Assembly (NCBI RefSeq): GCF_001922585.1
Contig: NZ_MRBS01000002.1
Span: 496,001 to 560,000 of the forward strand
DNA from: Pantoea sp. 1.19
Lineage (GTDB): Bacteria; Pseudomonadota; Gammaproteobacteria; Enterobacterales; Enterobacteriaceae
Reading direction: 5' to 3'
DNA length: 64,000 bases
This document shows, piece by piece, positions 51,745 to 62,835 of this stretch. The notes below the pieces were generated by a model that saw only the letters and a program-made list of their open reading frames with translations, made no database searches and had not been told where the DNA came from. Numbering within the stretch: the first letter of the stretch is position 1; each line of letters opens with the position of its first letter. The position numbers and the translations under genes are program-made.

Positions 51745-54256
51745 TTCCTGCCTCCGTCTGCTGCACAGCGGTCCACGACGAGAGACCGCGGCAGACCACA
51801 TCGCCTACCCATACCGCGCCGCGCGCCTGGCTCAGCTCCAGCGCCACTTCGCAGGTTCGATTCGCGCCGTCGCTAAAATCAATCGTGGGATACTTTTTAT
51901 CGACGTCCATGACAAACTCACCTTTCTCATCGGTGCGGGTGCGCCCGATATGGTTATTGATGCGTGCATTGGCCAACAGCGTGCCGTCTTCAGCGCGGAT
52001 ACGCCCGGAGACGGTCACTCTCTGCTTCACTTCCGGTGCTATCACCGCCACGTTGCCCGGATACAGCGTCAGATGGCTTTTGCGCCCGCTGACGATGTCG
52101 TAGCTGTCGCGCGATTGCTGGCTGTTTTGCAACTCGATCTCATAGCGTCCGTAAGACGGCAGCGGCAGATAATTACGTTCACCGCTCAGCTGCACCAGCC
52201 GCCCGTTCACTTTGGCGCTGAGCTGGCCATCATCCTCCAGCCCGGTGTTAAAAATCACGCCGGCATTGCCGTCGCTGCGTCCGCTGGCGGCCATGTTTTT
52301 TCCCTGCCAGCCGACGCTGCCGCTGGCGGTCAGGTTGGTGTTCACGTAACCGTCTGCGCCGCTATTCACATTCAGCGTGCCGTTGGTGTAACGCGTTTCA
52401 AACTGCGTATAGGCGCCCCCGCTCAGGGTTTTGTCGTCGTGGGTATCCCCGGATACCGCGCGCGAAACGTTGGCGCCAAGGGTACGAATCGCCCCCTCGT
52501 TAAACTGTTTGCGTGCCGCCAGGTTCGCGAGGGTATAGCCATTCTGGTGGGTCATGCCGGCGCTAAACCAGTTCCCCAGCGGCAGTGAAAAATCCAGAGC
52601 AACATATTTCCCGGTGTTGGCACTGCTGTCGCCGTTGTTGTAGCGCTGGAGCCCGGCGCGCAGGCCCAGCGATCCCCAGGCCCCGCTGTAGACCGTCTGG
52701 TAGTAATCCGCCGTGTAGTAGTGGCTGTTATAGCGGCGATCATCGTTGTAGCTCACGCTCAAGGTGCCCAGCGTTGACCACAGGGCATTGAGGTTCAGCG
52801 TACCGCCGATCGCCCGATTATCCGCATCGCTACGCCGCAGCCGATCGCCGATGCGGGTTTTTTCCTGATTCACCCACAGCGAACTGAAGCCGCCGGGCAG
52901 CGCCGTGCTGACGCTGCTGATGCTGCTCCACGAGCGATCGCTGGCCAGCATCGTTTGCAGATTTACATTCACCGCATCGGTCAGCGGCAGGGTCAGGCGG
53001 GTTTCACCGACGGCGTTATTATCGTAACCGTAGCCCGTTGCCGCCCAGCTCAGCGTACTCAGCGATCCGGAAACCGCGGTCCCGAGCAGCCAGCTCTCTT
53101 TTGCCGGTAGCGTCTGTTGGCCGCCTGACCAGCGATCCAGGTGAAAGTTGCCGCCCCAGATTTGCCAGGCCAGCGGTGCGCCGGCGCCGCGTCCACCACC
53201 AAACAGCTTATTCACCCGCTCCGTGCGCTTGCTGACCACGCGCCCGTTAACAATCACCTCCACCCCCACATCGTAAATGCCGTAGGGTAAGCCCCGGGTA
53301 TCGACCTCATGATTTCCCATGGTGAAGTTCTGCACGCTCAGCAAACGTCCGTCGCGGGTAAGGTGGACTTCGCCCGCCGCCGGCAAAAACGCCACCACCG
53401 GCGTAGCTGACTGACTGTGGTCAAACACCGTTGAGCTGGCCTGATTGCCCCATGAGGCGCCGTAAATTTTCCCCGCCGACAGGGCGGTCATCGGCCCAAG
53501 CGATTGTAAATTCCAGGTATCCAGCATCCCGCCGGCGAAGCGATGCCCGGCAAAATCGCGCTCGTACATGGCTTTGTACAGTTGGTTATCCTGGTGGCGA
53601 GTGCCGATACCGTACAGCGAGCCGTCCAGCACCACGTGATGCTCACGCAGCGCACTGACGCTGTTAAAAGAGAGGTAGCTGGACGTCGTGCTGCCCCCGT
53701 TGCGCATCTGGTTATTGTACGCCCCGAGGTTATACGTCAGGTGATGGCTGAGCGTCCTGACGCTGGACTCACCAATGTCTTCGCTGCGCGTCCGCAGTAC
53801 GGTACCCAGCGCCTCTCGCTTAACCACCAGCTCTAGCAATAGCTGACGCAGGCTGAGCCGCAGCTGGGCGGCATCATTCAGCGGGATCTTAAGCGCATCG
53901 TTAAACGCGCGGTTGGCTATCTGGTTCAGCTGTTCCCGCGTGTCATCACTGACGCGAGCACCATCGTCTCGCTCTTCCAGGCGGATCTGCCGCACCCGCA
54001 ACACGCTGCCGTCCAGCCAGATATACGCCGTGCCGATGCGCTGATCGCGTTGATTATCCTGACTGCCCTCAAGATGGATATAAAGCGGAATGCTCATACC
54101 GTCCTGTAACGCCTGGCTGAAGGCCTGTGGGATCATGATGCCGGCGAGCTGCTGCACGCGCCCGGCGATCGCCTCGCCGCTGGTCGGCGCCAGCAAGATA
54201 ACGCCGCCGGCTGAAAGCAGGGCTTGCAGCCCCGGGCTTGCGCGGTGTAAAGGCAT
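51734..54256 (-). CDS. ecpC: Common pilus usher EcpC
   Basis: Outer-membrane usher for ECP, 840 aa, the E. coli length. Matches E. coli EcpC in long stretches as I recall it (e.g. [52 protein letters not shown]). N-terminal segment is signal-like; the beta-barrel and C-terminal carboxypeptidase-regulatory-like domain follow. Gap of 25 bp after ecpB. Confidence 0.95.
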   Translation of the reverse strand: MPLHRASPGLQALLSAGGVILLAPTSGEAIAGRVQQLAGIMIPQAFSQALQDGMSIPLYIHLEGSQDNQRDQRIGTAYIWLDGSVLRVRQIRLEERDDGARVSDDTREQLNQIANRAFNDALKIPLNDAAQLRLSLRQLLLELVVKREALGTVLRTRSEDIGESSVRTLSHHLTYNLGAYNNQMRNGGSTTSSYLSFNSVSALREHHVVLDGSLYGIGTRHQDNQLYKAMYERDFAGHRFAGGMLDTWNLQSLGPMTALSAGKIYGASWGNQASSTVFDHSQSATPVVAFLPAAGEVHLTRDGRLLSVQNFTMGNHEVDTRGLPYGIYDVGVEVIVNGRVVSKRTERVNKLFGGGRGAGAPLAWQIWGGNFHLDRWSGGQQTLPAKESWLLGTAVSGSLSTLSWAATGYGYDNNAVGETRLTLPLTDAVNVNLQTMLASDRSWSSISSVSTALPGGFSSLWVNQEKTRIGDRLRRSDADNRAIGGTLNLNALWSTLGTLSVSYNDDRRYNSHYYTADYYQTVYSGAWGSLGLRAGLQRYNNGDSSANTGKYVALDFSLPLGNWFSAGMTHQNGYTLANLAARKQFNEGAIRTLGANVSRAVSGDTHDDKTLSGGAYTQFETRYTNGTLNVNSGADGYVNTNLTASGSVGWQGKNMAASGRSDGNAGVIFNTGLEDDGQLSAKVNGRLVQLSGERNYLPLPSYGRYEIELQNSQQSRDSYDIVSGRKSHLTLYPGNVAVIAPEVKQRVTVSGRIRAEDGTLLANARINNHIGRTRTDEKGEFVMDVDKKYPTIDFSDGANRTCEVALELSQARGAVWVGDVVCRGLSSWTAVQQTEAGNES

Positions 54257-54281
54257 AGTATTAGTCCATCAGCACACGGGG

Positions 54282-54950
54282 CTATTTCACGGGCACAAAC
54301 TGCTCACCCTGCCAGAGCGCGACCCGTCCTTGTTTATCCGCAGTATTGACGTGCACAAAGCGGCGAGATTTTCCTGGCATCAGGTAATAGTTTTCTTTGC
54401 ACTCTTTACCGTCGGCGCGCTTCAGACAGGGGCCATAGGCAATAATGCGCAGCGTCGCGTTACCGGTATTGGTCAGGGTGTCGCCGGCGAACTGATAGCG
54501 GTATTGCGCCCGCCGGGGAGTAATAATAAGCAGGGTGCCGATGCGGGCCGATGCGGTAGCCACCGCGCTCCGCTCCGCACCCTGGCGTTGCGCATCGCTC
54601 AGTGCCTGATCAAACCAGACAATGCGGTAGTAACGCTCCCGGTCATCTGCCGGCCCCTGATAGAAAAAGCGAACGACTTCGCTGGCCCGGGCGGGCAGCA
54701 GCAGGCTGGTCGGGGTCAGCAGGATCTCATCCGGCTTCTCCATCGGCATCACCTGGCCGCCCTCCAGCGGTGACGTCAGACGCTCAAGATGAACCGTGAT
54801 CAGGCGACCGCTGTCGGTCGTGTTGTGAATTTCTTTACTGAGCGTCGTGCTGTCGCTGTACATAAAAGAGGAAATGTCGCCGACGTCGAGCGCCAGCGCG
54901 GCGTTAGCCAGTCCGGAAAGCAGGCCGAGAAGCAGTAAGCGTAGTGTCAT
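54282..54950 (-). CDS. ecpB: Common pilus chaperone EcpB
   Basis: 222-aa periplasmic chaperone for EcpA; signal peptide [15 protein letters not shown]. Shares the [15 protein letters not shown] motif with EcpE. Lies 60 bp after ecpA. Confidence 0.93.
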   Translation of the reverse strand: MTLRLLLLGLLSGLANAALALDVGDISSFMYSDSTTLSKEIHNTTDSGRLITVHLERLTSPLEGGQVMPMEKPDEILLTPTSLLLPARASEVVRFFYQGPADDRERYYRIVWFDQALSDAQRQGAERSAVATASARIGTLLIITPRRAQYRYQFAGDTLTNTGNATLRIIAYGPCLKRADGKECKENYYLMPGKSRRFVHVNTADKQGRVALWQGEQFVPVK

Positions 54951-55010
54951 GTGCGTTCAGTCCGTGAAAAAAGCAGGGGGAGGCCCCCCCTGCCCGCTGC
55001 CAGTCCGCGA

Positions 55011-55598
55011 TCAGCTGGTCCAGGTGGCGTCAAACTGTACGCTGACGTCGCCGCTCCAAATCCCCTCTGGCAGGGTGCTGTAATCGGTTACCGGCGTGGA
55101 GCCGTCGGTGGTACCGCTGATGATCGAGAAGTTAAAACCGTCCTGCGCCGTGGTGCGCCCGGCGGTGTTATAGCTGGCCGACAGCGCGCTGAGGTTTCCG
55201 CCCAGTACGCCGTTGGCGGTGTCGATCATCACAGTATCAGCGCTTTTCTCCACCGGAACGCCGTTATAATCCACGCCGACGCTTAGGGTCGAGCCCGACG
55301 TATCCAGCTGAGTCAGGGTGTTGGTGATAAGGCGCGAGGTCAGCTTGAACGCCGTCGCGGTGGTATCGCCTTCTACCGCCACGTCAAACAGCCCTTTCTG
55401 TGAGTTAAAACCTTTAATCCCTTCGGCGTATTGAAAGGCCAGGCTACCCAGCGGAGTGACGACCAGCTTGCTGCTGGTATCTTTTTTAGCGGTGGCGGAC
55501 CAGGTCGCCACCGCCTGCGCGGAAACATCCGCCGCCTGAGCTCCCCCCATTCCGGCAAACGTCGTTACCAGAGCCATAGCAAGCACCTTTTTATTCAT
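55011..55598 (-). CDS. ecpA: Common pilus major subunit EcpA (MatB)
   Basis: 195-aa fimbrillin with signal peptide cleaved after AQA; mature part begins [13 protein letters not shown]. Nearly identical in pattern to E. coli EcpA over the full length (e.g. [20 protein letters not shown] and the last residues [12 protein letters not shown]). The main polymer of the pilus that mediates host-cell and plant adhesion. Confidence 0.97.
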   Translation of the reverse strand: MNKKVLAMALVTTFAGMGGAQAADVSAQAVATWSATAKKDTSSKLVVTPLGSLAFQYAEGIKGFNSQKGLFDVAVEGDTTATAFKLTSRLITNTLTQLDTSGSTLSVGVDYNGVPVEKSADTVMIDTANGVLGGNLSALSASYNTAGRTTAQDGFNFSIISGTTDGSTPVTDYSTLPEGIWSGDVSVQFDATWTS

Positions 55599-55657
55599 AG
55601 CTTTTCATCCTGAGTTAAATTAAGGACACGTCGTCCCGGTGTACCACTCCATAAAAT

Positions 55658-56200
55658 TTAAAAAACCATCCTGGTCAACTTTGAATAAAGTTTGGCCTCA
55701 GCATTACGCCGGTGGGTATAAATGGTTTTGACGCTGCAATTTTCAATTCTGGCGATTAATTTTGGCTGCATTCCCTGAGCCGTCATTTGAATTACCGTCA
55801 TCTCTCTTCGGGTAATTTTATCTTTCCTGATATCTTTTCTTAAAAAACGACCATTTATCACATAGGCCAGGGACTTTCGCAGATCGTTGACCAGATCAAT
55901 ATAGACCACGCCGCGCACATCACCGTGACAATACCAGTAGTTAGCCAATGCCTCAGAGTGTCTGGCCGAAAGCAAAATAATCTTCTTTCCCTTTGCTTTC
56001 AGTAACCACTCACCGTCGCGCTGGATGAAATAGTTCAGGGTGTTGGCATTTAAATTAACAAACATAAACTCACTGCAAATTTTATCCAGTGATGCGTAGA
56101 TCTGTGTTTCTGCTTCCTTAATTAGCTCAGACAGCCCAATCAAAAAATAATTATCACATGCCGGCCAAATGCATTTTTCAAGGGCTTGTTGACGATCCAT
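55658..56200 (-). CDS. ecpR: LuxR-type regulator EcpR (MatA)
   Basis: 180-aa activator of the ecp operon and repressor of flagella in E. coli. C-terminal LuxR-type HTH ([38 protein letters not shown], with ITRREM at its start) and a helical N-terminal part. 59 bp upstream of ecpA, same strand, first gene of the operon. Confidence 0.93.
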   Translation of the reverse strand: MDRQQALEKCIWPACDNYFLIGLSELIKEAETQIYASLDKICSEFMFVNLNANTLNYFIQRDGEWLLKAKGKKIILLSARHSEALANYWYCHGDVRGVVYIDLVNDLRKSLAYVINGRFLRKDIRKDKITRREMTVIQMTAQGMQPKLIARIENCSVKTIYTHRRNAEAKLYSKLTRMVF

Positions 56201-57878
56201 ACCGTGCTTATCCTCTTCATCCTGAATATATCAACCTGCAATCAAACTCCTTATGGATCCAGCCGACAGCCAACGACGAATAAAAATAAACAGCACTCAC
56301 GCCAATCTAATGGCAAAAAGATCTACGTCATTATTTTGTGATGATTTTAATAGAATTATTTATATTCCTTTGTGGGATTGGAATTTAGGTTTTTTCTGAT
56401 TAAGTGTCAACCGGCGGGATGTAAAGTCAGGCCGGTTTTATGTAAATATCACCCCTTTTTTTGCCGTTTACACTTTATTATCAAAAAATTAAAAACACTT
56501 AATTTCAATCAGTTACTGAGGAAGATGCGCCGTTTTCGTGGTAACTCATCATCTTAATTAGGATTATTACCCTACAAGTTAAGAATATTCTTAACAAATG
56601 AGAAACGACGATCGCACTACAACCACAAAATGAACGACAATTAGATAAAGGAACTATTAAAAACAAAAATGACAGATTATATGATTGTGTTTTTGGTCAA
56701 CTTCAGGGAAAGCAGCCGTAATGGCGTGGCCTTTAGCTGACAGGTAATAATGCCGCCGCCAGCATCAATAAAGGTAAAGGGGGGGAAACGTTGAGCAGGC
56801 CGAAAATTGTTTCATCTTTCTAATCCTTTTTTCTCGCGCTGATTACCGCGATGACGGCTTTCGCCTCTTTGTCGTCGCCCTTTTTGCCGCCGGTTGCCCG
56901 GCGCGGCGGAGGGCATCGCCGATCGCGATGCTGCATACTGCGGAGCGGGATCGCCCGTCAGACAGAAGAAGCCACCCGCGGCCGACGCCTGACGTCAGGT
57001 CATCCACCGACGTTGATCGCGCGCAGCGGCCTGGGGGGCAGTTCCCGGCATCTGGTCGTCAGCGCGTGCTCGGGCAGCCCGGAGCGCGGTCTGCGCCCGA
57101 CAAACGTCAAAGCGCTTCCGGAGTCGTTTACTCCGCCGGGCGGGCAGATACGCATCATCGAAGAGTACGAGCCCCAGCGCAATCTCCGGACGCGACAGCG
57201 TTTACGGAAGGGCACAGCCGCACATCCAGGCGCCGGCGGCCGCAGCGCGCAGCGCCGTCAGGCCCCGGCCCATTAATCAACAGCGGAAAACGGCATTTTG
57301 CGGGGCGTCGCCCGGCGAAAAGGGGCCCCACGTGAGGCGGGGTATGCATCGCGCGATGGCGCCACCCCTTACCGCGAAAGAAGGCTAACGCTCGAAATAC
57401 GCGGCGTACCTGTCCTTCAACACGCCGGGAAGCGCGCAGGGCGCTGGGGGCCAGTCGGACAGCGACGGGCGACAGCGGGACCATGCGCAAGAAAAGGGAG
57501 CGGGTGAAGGCGGACCACACGGACACGCATTGAGGAGGGAGAACTTTCGCCCATCACGCTTACGCCGGATGGGCTTTCCCACGGGCGCGCGTCAGGGCAA
57601 AAAGAAGGGGGGGTGAGACATAACGCCGCGCAGCCGGCGCTGATGCTGGACCAGCGCTCCATTCGCAGACGGCGGCACGGCCGGCCAGAATCCAGCGAGC
57701 GGAACGCTCCGTTCCGGCCAGCGTGGCGCTGACGTTCGGCTCGAGCGGTATCGTCACGGCCGGTTATCTGACCATCGCGGCCAGGCAGGAAAAGGAAACG
57801 ACGGGCGTCCCTGTTCTGCCGCAGGCGGAAATCTGCCGGCGCGCCCTCGCGGCTATCGCGGCCAGTAGGCAGCGGGCC
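56201..57878. other. Long gap: AT-rich ecp promoter region, then GC-rich region without a clear gene
   Basis: 56201-56830 is AT-rich and should hold the ecpR promoter; a possible stem ACCGGC/GCCGGT with T run lies near 56410-56440 (plus). From about 56850 to 57878 the sequence is GC-rich with many short overlapping frames on both strands, none with a good RBS, family motif or steady codon pattern. This looks like decayed coding DNA; I could not name the former genes. Confidence 0.5.
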
Positions 57879-58169
57879 TTACGGCTCAATCACCGACACG
57901 CTCAGCGCCCTGACTTTGCTGTACAACCACAGCCCGATAAACGTCATGGTGCCAAAAATAGCGGTAAAGATGAGGGTCATGATGACACCGATCAGCAGCG
58001 ACACGGGCAGCGCCGCCAGGCCTGTGATCACTTCATTGTTAAACTTGACGACGCCGGCGCCAAAAACGCCGGCGATCCCCATGATGAACGACAGCAGCAT
58101 GGCTGAAATGCCAAACCCTTTCAGCATCAGCGGATAAATCACCAGACCACTCACTTTTCTTTTACTCAC
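57879..58169 (-). CDS. Small membrane protein, function unknown
   Basis: 96 aa, GTG start at 58169 with AAGGA eight bases upstream. Two hydrophobic segments: about 13-37 (LMLKGFGISAMLLSFIMGIAG) and about 50-83 (GLAALPVSLLIGVIMTLIFTAIFGTMTFIGLWLY). Short charged N-terminus (MSKRKVS). Coding quality contrasts with the ruins on each side. No catalytic motif. Confidence 0.72.
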   Translation of the reverse strand: MSKRKVSGLVIYPLMLKGFGISAMLLSFIMGIAGVFGAGVVKFNNEVITGLAALPVSLLIGVIMTLIFTAIFGTMTFIGLWLYSKVRALSVSVIEP

Positions 58170-58969
58170 AGGGGTTCCTTATAGCAATCATATCTGTTTA
58201 ACCCGTTCTGGTCACAACGCTCCCGGCAGCACGGCGATAGCGCAGGGATCAATCATCGCGCACAGCACAGGCCGCGTTCGCGTGAGTATAGCGAGTCAAC
58301 CGGGCATCAACCATCGCCATGCTGCCGGGCGGTACCCCCCTGTTATCCGAGGGGCGTCCGGGCCGGCGCGCGGCCCCACCGGCAAACGCCCCGGTTAGCC
58401 GGCGCCCTCTGCTACAGGCAGCAATAAAGCGCGCGAGGCGAGATTCTGCGCCATGGCGTGTGGCACCGCGGTATCCGCGCGGCACTCCAGCGCCGGGCAT
58501 CTTAGCCAGGGCGATCGTCGGACGGCAGGCCACTCTGGAGGCCGGCGCCTTACGCCCGTCCGTTCAGCCGGCGCCCCTCGACAGAGATACCGCAGCCTGT
58601 CCCTCAGCGCGCGCCGCGCGTCGCGCCAGTCAGGCGCCGACGATCCCGCGCGCTGGTCCGGGGAAAGCCTCTGCCATCGGCTGATGACCGACGGTTGCCC
58701 GGCTCTGCCTCAGAGCGGATTGAACCGCCGTCACGCACGGACGCGCGCGGGCCTGCACCGCGTTGGCCAGCACAGCGAGGGTGGCAGTTCCTGCTTCCCG
58801 GCAAGTCCCCCACCGCTGTTATCCCCGTCACGAAATACCACGCCCATCACCGTTTTCTATGACGCTAAGGCATTTATCACTTTTCATTGTCGGGTAGCGG
58901 GGGTACTGTCGGAGGACGTTAATACTTACCAGACTAACCAAAATAACACATTGATTGTAAGGTATATAT
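58170..58969. other. GC-rich region without a clear gene
   Basis: About 800 bp with short frames on both strands and no recognisable product. The last 90 bp (from about 58880) are AT-rich and precede aphA, so its promoter is probably there. Confidence 0.5.
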
Positions 58970-59680
58970 ATGCAGAAACCGATCCGCATTATCAGCGCCG
59001 CCTGTCTGTTCGCTACCCTTTGTGCTCCCCTTGCGCAGGCTGCCACGCCAACCCCGCTCAACAGCGGAACCGACGTCGCTAGGCTGGCCGAGCAGGCCCC
59101 GATCCACTGGGTATCTGTCGCGCAAATAGAACACAGCCTGCAGGGACATCCGCCGATGGCCGTTGGCTTTGATATCGATGACACGGTGCTGTTTTCCAGC
59201 CCCGGCTTCTGGCGCGGCAAACAAACATTTTCGCCTGACAGCGAGGAGTACCTGAAAAATCCGGCGTTCTGGGAAAAGATGAACAACGGCTGGGATGCCT
59301 TCAGCGTGCCAAAAGCCGTCGGCAACACCCTGATCGCGCTGCATATCCGGCGCGGTGACAGTATCTGGTTCGTTACCGGCCGCAGTCAGACGCCAACCGA
59401 ATCGGTATCAAAAACCCTGCAGGACGTTTTTTCTATTCCCGCCGCCGCGATGAATCCGGTTATTTTTGCCGGCGATAAGCCGGGACAGAACAGCAAAACC
59501 CAGTGGCTCAAGTCGAAGCAGATCAAACTCTTCTACGGTGACTCGGATAACGATATGACCGCCGCCCGCGAGGTGGGTGCGCGTCCAGTCCGCGTGCTGC
59601 GCGCTGCGAATTCAACCTACCGTCCGCTGCCGCAGGCCGGCGCGCTGGGTGAAGAGGTGATAGTCAACTCGGAGTATTAA
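58970..59680 (+). CDS. aphA: Class B acid phosphatase AphA
   Basis: Periplasmic, magnesium-dependent, tetrameric acid phosphatase and phosphotransferase on nucleotides. 236 aa with signal peptide (PLAQA-A). DDDD superfamily motifs: [12 protein letters not shown] (nucleophile and acid Asp) and the C-terminal [17 protein letters not shown] nine bases upstream. Flanked by ruins on both sides. Confidence 0.96.
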   Translation: MQKPIRIISAACLFATLCAPLAQAATPTPLNSGTDVARLAEQAPIHWVSVAQIEHSLQGHPPMAVGFDIDDTVLFSSPGFWRGKQTFSPDSEEYLKNPAFWEKMNNGWDAFSVPKAVGNTLIALHIRRGDSIWFVTGRSQTPTESVSKTLQDVFSIPAAAMNPVIFAGDKPGQNSKTQWLKSKQIKLFYGDSDNDMTAAREVGARPVRVLRAANSTYRPLPQAGALGEEVIVNSEY

Positions 59681-59777
59681 CGGCCCCCGCTCCTGCAGCG
59701 ATAATAATTAAACGGGTCACGGCGGCCGGAGGCTGACGCAGGACGCACCGTATGCCTGAAGCAGGGATCGCCGACGG

Positions 59778-60560
59778 TTAGCCACCACCCGCGTCGTCAT
59801 CCACGCGGATGTTCCGCGGCGCCTCGCCGCGACCCGACGGCGGCGGGTATGGCAGTGCGTAACCGCCCCGGCGCGTTATCGCGTTACGCTGCAGCAGGCC
59901 GTCGGCCCGGGCGCGCGACGCCACCAGCCGACGGCCGGGGTCGTATGCAAACGGCCTGCGTGGCCGGCTGGAATTAATCAGGGTGGCCAGGCGTCCGCGG
60001 CGATCGCTGCGGTAGCGCTCCGCCCGCCCGGATCGATCGCTTCCATCGCCCGATACGCGCGTTGCGCTGCAGCAGGCCGGCGGCGTCGTGATAGCCGATA
60101 TGCTGACCGTCGGTGCGCCTGTGGGATCACAGCCGCCCGTCCGCGCGCCAGCGGACTGCTCAACGTGGCCGGGCGCACCGCTCTGGCGGATCAGCCGGCC
60201 GCGTGCGTTCCGGTGAAACCGGTACAGGTTGCCCCGCAGCACCGCACCGGCTGAGCCGGTCGCCGCGCTTTCCGGCGAAATCGGGTGATCCGCCTTTGGG
60301 AGCCGTCAGGGCGATAACGTTACCCGCCGGGTGTCGTCGTGCTGCAGGCAGCCCCGTCCGCCAGCACTTCTGTTGTTTTGCCGCCGGCTTCACCGCGGGT
60401 GCCCGGGAGCAGCGCGATGCCGCCCGCCGGGCTCTGCTTCACGATCAAGTTCTCACGATCGCCGCCCGCCCGGATCCAGACGCCGCCGTCGGATCGGATC
60501 ATGGCCAGCGGCTGCCCGCCGGACGCCGCCCGGCGAAATGGCCACTTGTCGCGCCAAGCC
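59778..60560 (-). pseudogene. Ruined Rhs/YD-repeat gene
   Basis: Minus-strand remains of an Rhs core: pieces LYRFHRNARGRLIRQSG, RYRSDRRGRLATLINSS, FAYDPGRRLVASRARADGLLQRN in one frame (59778-60242) and others in a second frame (60160-60502). Frameshifts and stops break it up; the ends of the gene are missing. YD-repeat signature is seen directly; former toxin type cannot be told. Confidence 0.75.
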
Positions 60561-60779
60561 CATCATGATAGTGAACGCCTACTTATCCGCTGTCGTTGCT
60601 AAGCCGGGAAACGGCTCAGAAACGACAGCGCGTCAAACAGCCCAGAGTGTACCGGTCTGCAACGGAGTGGAGCAAAATCGGCGTGAGGGAGCAATGCCGT
60701 CGCCGCGCCCCTGCGGCGTGAGCGACGGGCAAACCAGGCGGATCGGCTTCGGAGTGGGCAGCACCGGCAGGCGCCGATG
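60561..60779. other. Stretch between Rhs relic and hydrolase
   Basis: No gene seen; short GC-rich sequence, with the hydrolase stop at 60780 on the minus strand. Confidence 0.4.
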
Positions 60780-61616
60780 CTACAGCGCCTGCCCCGCCAA
60801 CAGTTGACAGAGCGACTCGGTTAACAGGCCGTCCGGCTCGGCCAGCCGCTGCAGTAGCGAGAAGTGGTCGTCATCCCCCAGCGGTTGCCAGCGGACCCGG
60901 TCGCCAACGGCGCGCAGGGCGTCCGCGAGCTCGCGGCTGTGTCGGATCAGTTCGCTGAGCTCGCCGCCACCGGCGTGAATATGGGTGGGTACGCCGCCCG
61001 GCAGGACATGGCGCAGCGGGCTGAAGCGTTCGACCTCTTCGTCGCTGAGCGAGAGCTTGTCATTGAGCCAGCAGAGCCGAATCGGCTGCAAATCCACCAG
61101 GGCGCTGAGCGGCATCGCGTGCGAAATCAGCGGATGGTGACGATAGAGCGCGGTGAGGTGGCCACCGGCCGAATGCCCGGCCAGGCACACCTGACCGGTC
61201 TGCAGCGGCAGATCGCTGTGTCGCAGGTAATCCAGCAGCAGGCCAATTTCACCGACAATCCCGGTCATGCTCGCCTGCGGGGCCAGGGTGTATTCCGCAA
61301 GAATGACGTGGATACCGCGGGACAGCGGCCCGCGCGCCACGAACGCAAAATCCTCTTTGTTACAGTTTTGCCAATAGCCGCCGTGGATAAAGATCATCGT
61401 TGGCGCCGGACCGGCGGCGGCGGGAAAAAAGTCGAACCGCGTGCGGCTGGCCGTGTGGTAGGCGCGATCGACGATCGCCGGACGATCGCGGTAGAGATCG
61501 CGACTCTGCTGCTGCATGGCGCGCAGCCGCGCCGGGAAATCCGCCACCGCCTGCGTGTTGTTGTAGGCCGCATCCAGCTGCGCGCGATCCATTCCCCGAT
61601 AGCGTAGCGTCATCAT
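60780..61616 (-). CDS. Alpha/beta hydrolase, kynurenine-formamidase-like esterase
   Basis: 278 aa; RBS AAGGAA before the first ATG. Oxyanion-hole motif IHGGYW and nucleophile GHSAGG (Ser), late His in GDDDHFS and Asp in between, i.e. a complete triad. The HGGYW form is found in kynurenine formamidases and related small carboxyl esterases. Substrate unknown; no tryptophan-catabolism genes nearby. Confidence 0.85.
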   Translation of the reverse strand: MMTLRYRGMDRAQLDAAYNNTQAVADFPARLRAMQQQSRDLYRDRPAIVDRAYHTASRTRFDFFPAAAGPAPTMIFIHGGYWQNCNKEDFAFVARGPLSRGIHVILAEYTLAPQASMTGIVGEIGLLLDYLRHSDLPLQTGQVCLAGHSAGGHLTALYRHHPLISHAMPLSALVDLQPIRLCWLNDKLSLSDEEVERFSPLRHVLPGGVPTHIHAGGGELSELIRHSRELADALRAVGDRVRWQPLGDDDHFSLLQRLAEPDGLLTESLCQLLAGQAL

Positions 61617-61860
61617 CTTTTCCTTTAGCGCATGAAAACGCCCACGCTAGCAAAATCCGTGGCCGCCAATTAGCCAAAAAATGGGGCTTCCTTCACCGGC
61701 GGCACGATTTCCCCAGACGGAAATCACGTTAGTAAAACCATTAAATACAGAAGGTTACGCAGATAGCACACCGGCAATAATCGCACTTTATGATTTTACT
61801 GGAAGGTCTTATCTCACCGTATAATTCGCGCATCTTCTTCTTCGCACAGGATGTCACCGC

Positions 61861-62835
61861 ATGAAGGTTAACCGTTATTCTCTGCTGCTGCTGCTCAGCG
61901 GTTGTATCTCCGTCGCCCAGGCGGACGAGCCACTCCTCACGGATCCCCATACTTTTCACCTTGGCGGGCAAAGCGCAGATGATGACGACGACAGCCTGTT
62001 TCCGATCGGCCACCGCTGGGCGGAAGCGCACGGTTATACCCTCCCCGAGACCTGGGGGCTGAATGTCTCCTGGATGGATAACCGACAAAATGTGGTGGTG
62101 GACAGCATCCACTTTTCTAACCTGAATATTCCGGTTCCCGGGACCCCGGGGATCGACCTGCCGGATGACTTTTTTATCATTCACGCCGGCAAAACCCGTG
62201 AGGTGGCAAAAACCACCACCGCCCGCCTCGATGGCTGGCTGTTTCCATTTATGAACGTCTATGCGGTCGTCGGCCACACCCACGGCCACTCCAATTCTAC
62301 CGTGGGCGTGTGCGGCAACGCCGGCTGCGATCCGCTGCTGCAAAATATCGACTTCCAGCTCGACTTTAAAGGGACTACTTGGGGCGGCGGCACCACCTTT
62401 GCCTGGGGCTATAAAAACCTGTTTGTTACCGCCGATATGAACTGGACGCGGACCCACTTTGATATTCTCGATGGCAATATTAAGGCCTACACCTTTACCC
62501 CGCGCGTTGGCTGGCGTATGACCCTGCCGGAATGGGCGACCCTCACCCCGGCGCCCTCAACGCTGGCCCTGTGGGTCGGCACCATGTATCAGGATACGCA
62601 GCAGGAGTTCCGCGGAAAGCTGAGCGACCTGAAGATGCCGGCCCAGCTCGGCGATCTGGTTAACTTTGTGAACAGCACCGACGCCGGGCACTTTGAGGTC
62701 AAGCAGCACCTGAAGTCGCCGTGGAATGTGCTGGTCGGCGCGCAGTATGCGCTGATGCCGCAGTTTAACCTGGTTGCCGAGGTGGGGTTTGCCGAACGTA
62801 ACAGCCTGCTGCTATCCGGTGAATACCGCTTTTAA
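61861..62835 (+). CDS. Outer-membrane beta-barrel protein with signal peptide
   Basis: 324 aa. Signal peptide ending SVAQA-D; the segment LLLLLSGCIS resembles a lipobox but is followed by a good AQA site, so lipid attachment is uncertain. The body alternates polar/aromatic as in beta-barrels and ends in ...EYRF (terminal Phe, as in outer-membrane proteins). Overlaps the next gene by 17 bp. No named function. Confidence 0.75.
   Translation: MKVNRYSLLLLLSGCISVAQADEPLLTDPHTFHLGGQSADDDDDSLFPIGHRWAEAHGYTLPETWGLNVSWMDNRQNVVVDSIHFSNLNIPVPGTPGIDLPDDFFIIHAGKTREVAKTTTARLDGWLFPFMNVYAVVGHTHGHSNSTVGVCGNAGCDPLLQNIDFQLDFKGTTWGGGTTFAWGYKNLFVTADMNWTRTHFDILDGNIKAYTFTPRVGWRMTLPEWATLTPAPSTLALWVGTMYQDTQQEFRGKLSDLKMPAQLGDLVNFVNSTDAGHFEVKQHLKSPWNVLVGAQYALMPQFNLVAEVGFAERNSLLLSGEYRF

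Noticed and set aside
56851-57276. 141-aa plus-strand frame in the GC-rich region
   Set aside because: No RBS, no hydrophobic or domain pattern, and overlapping frames of similar length on both strands.
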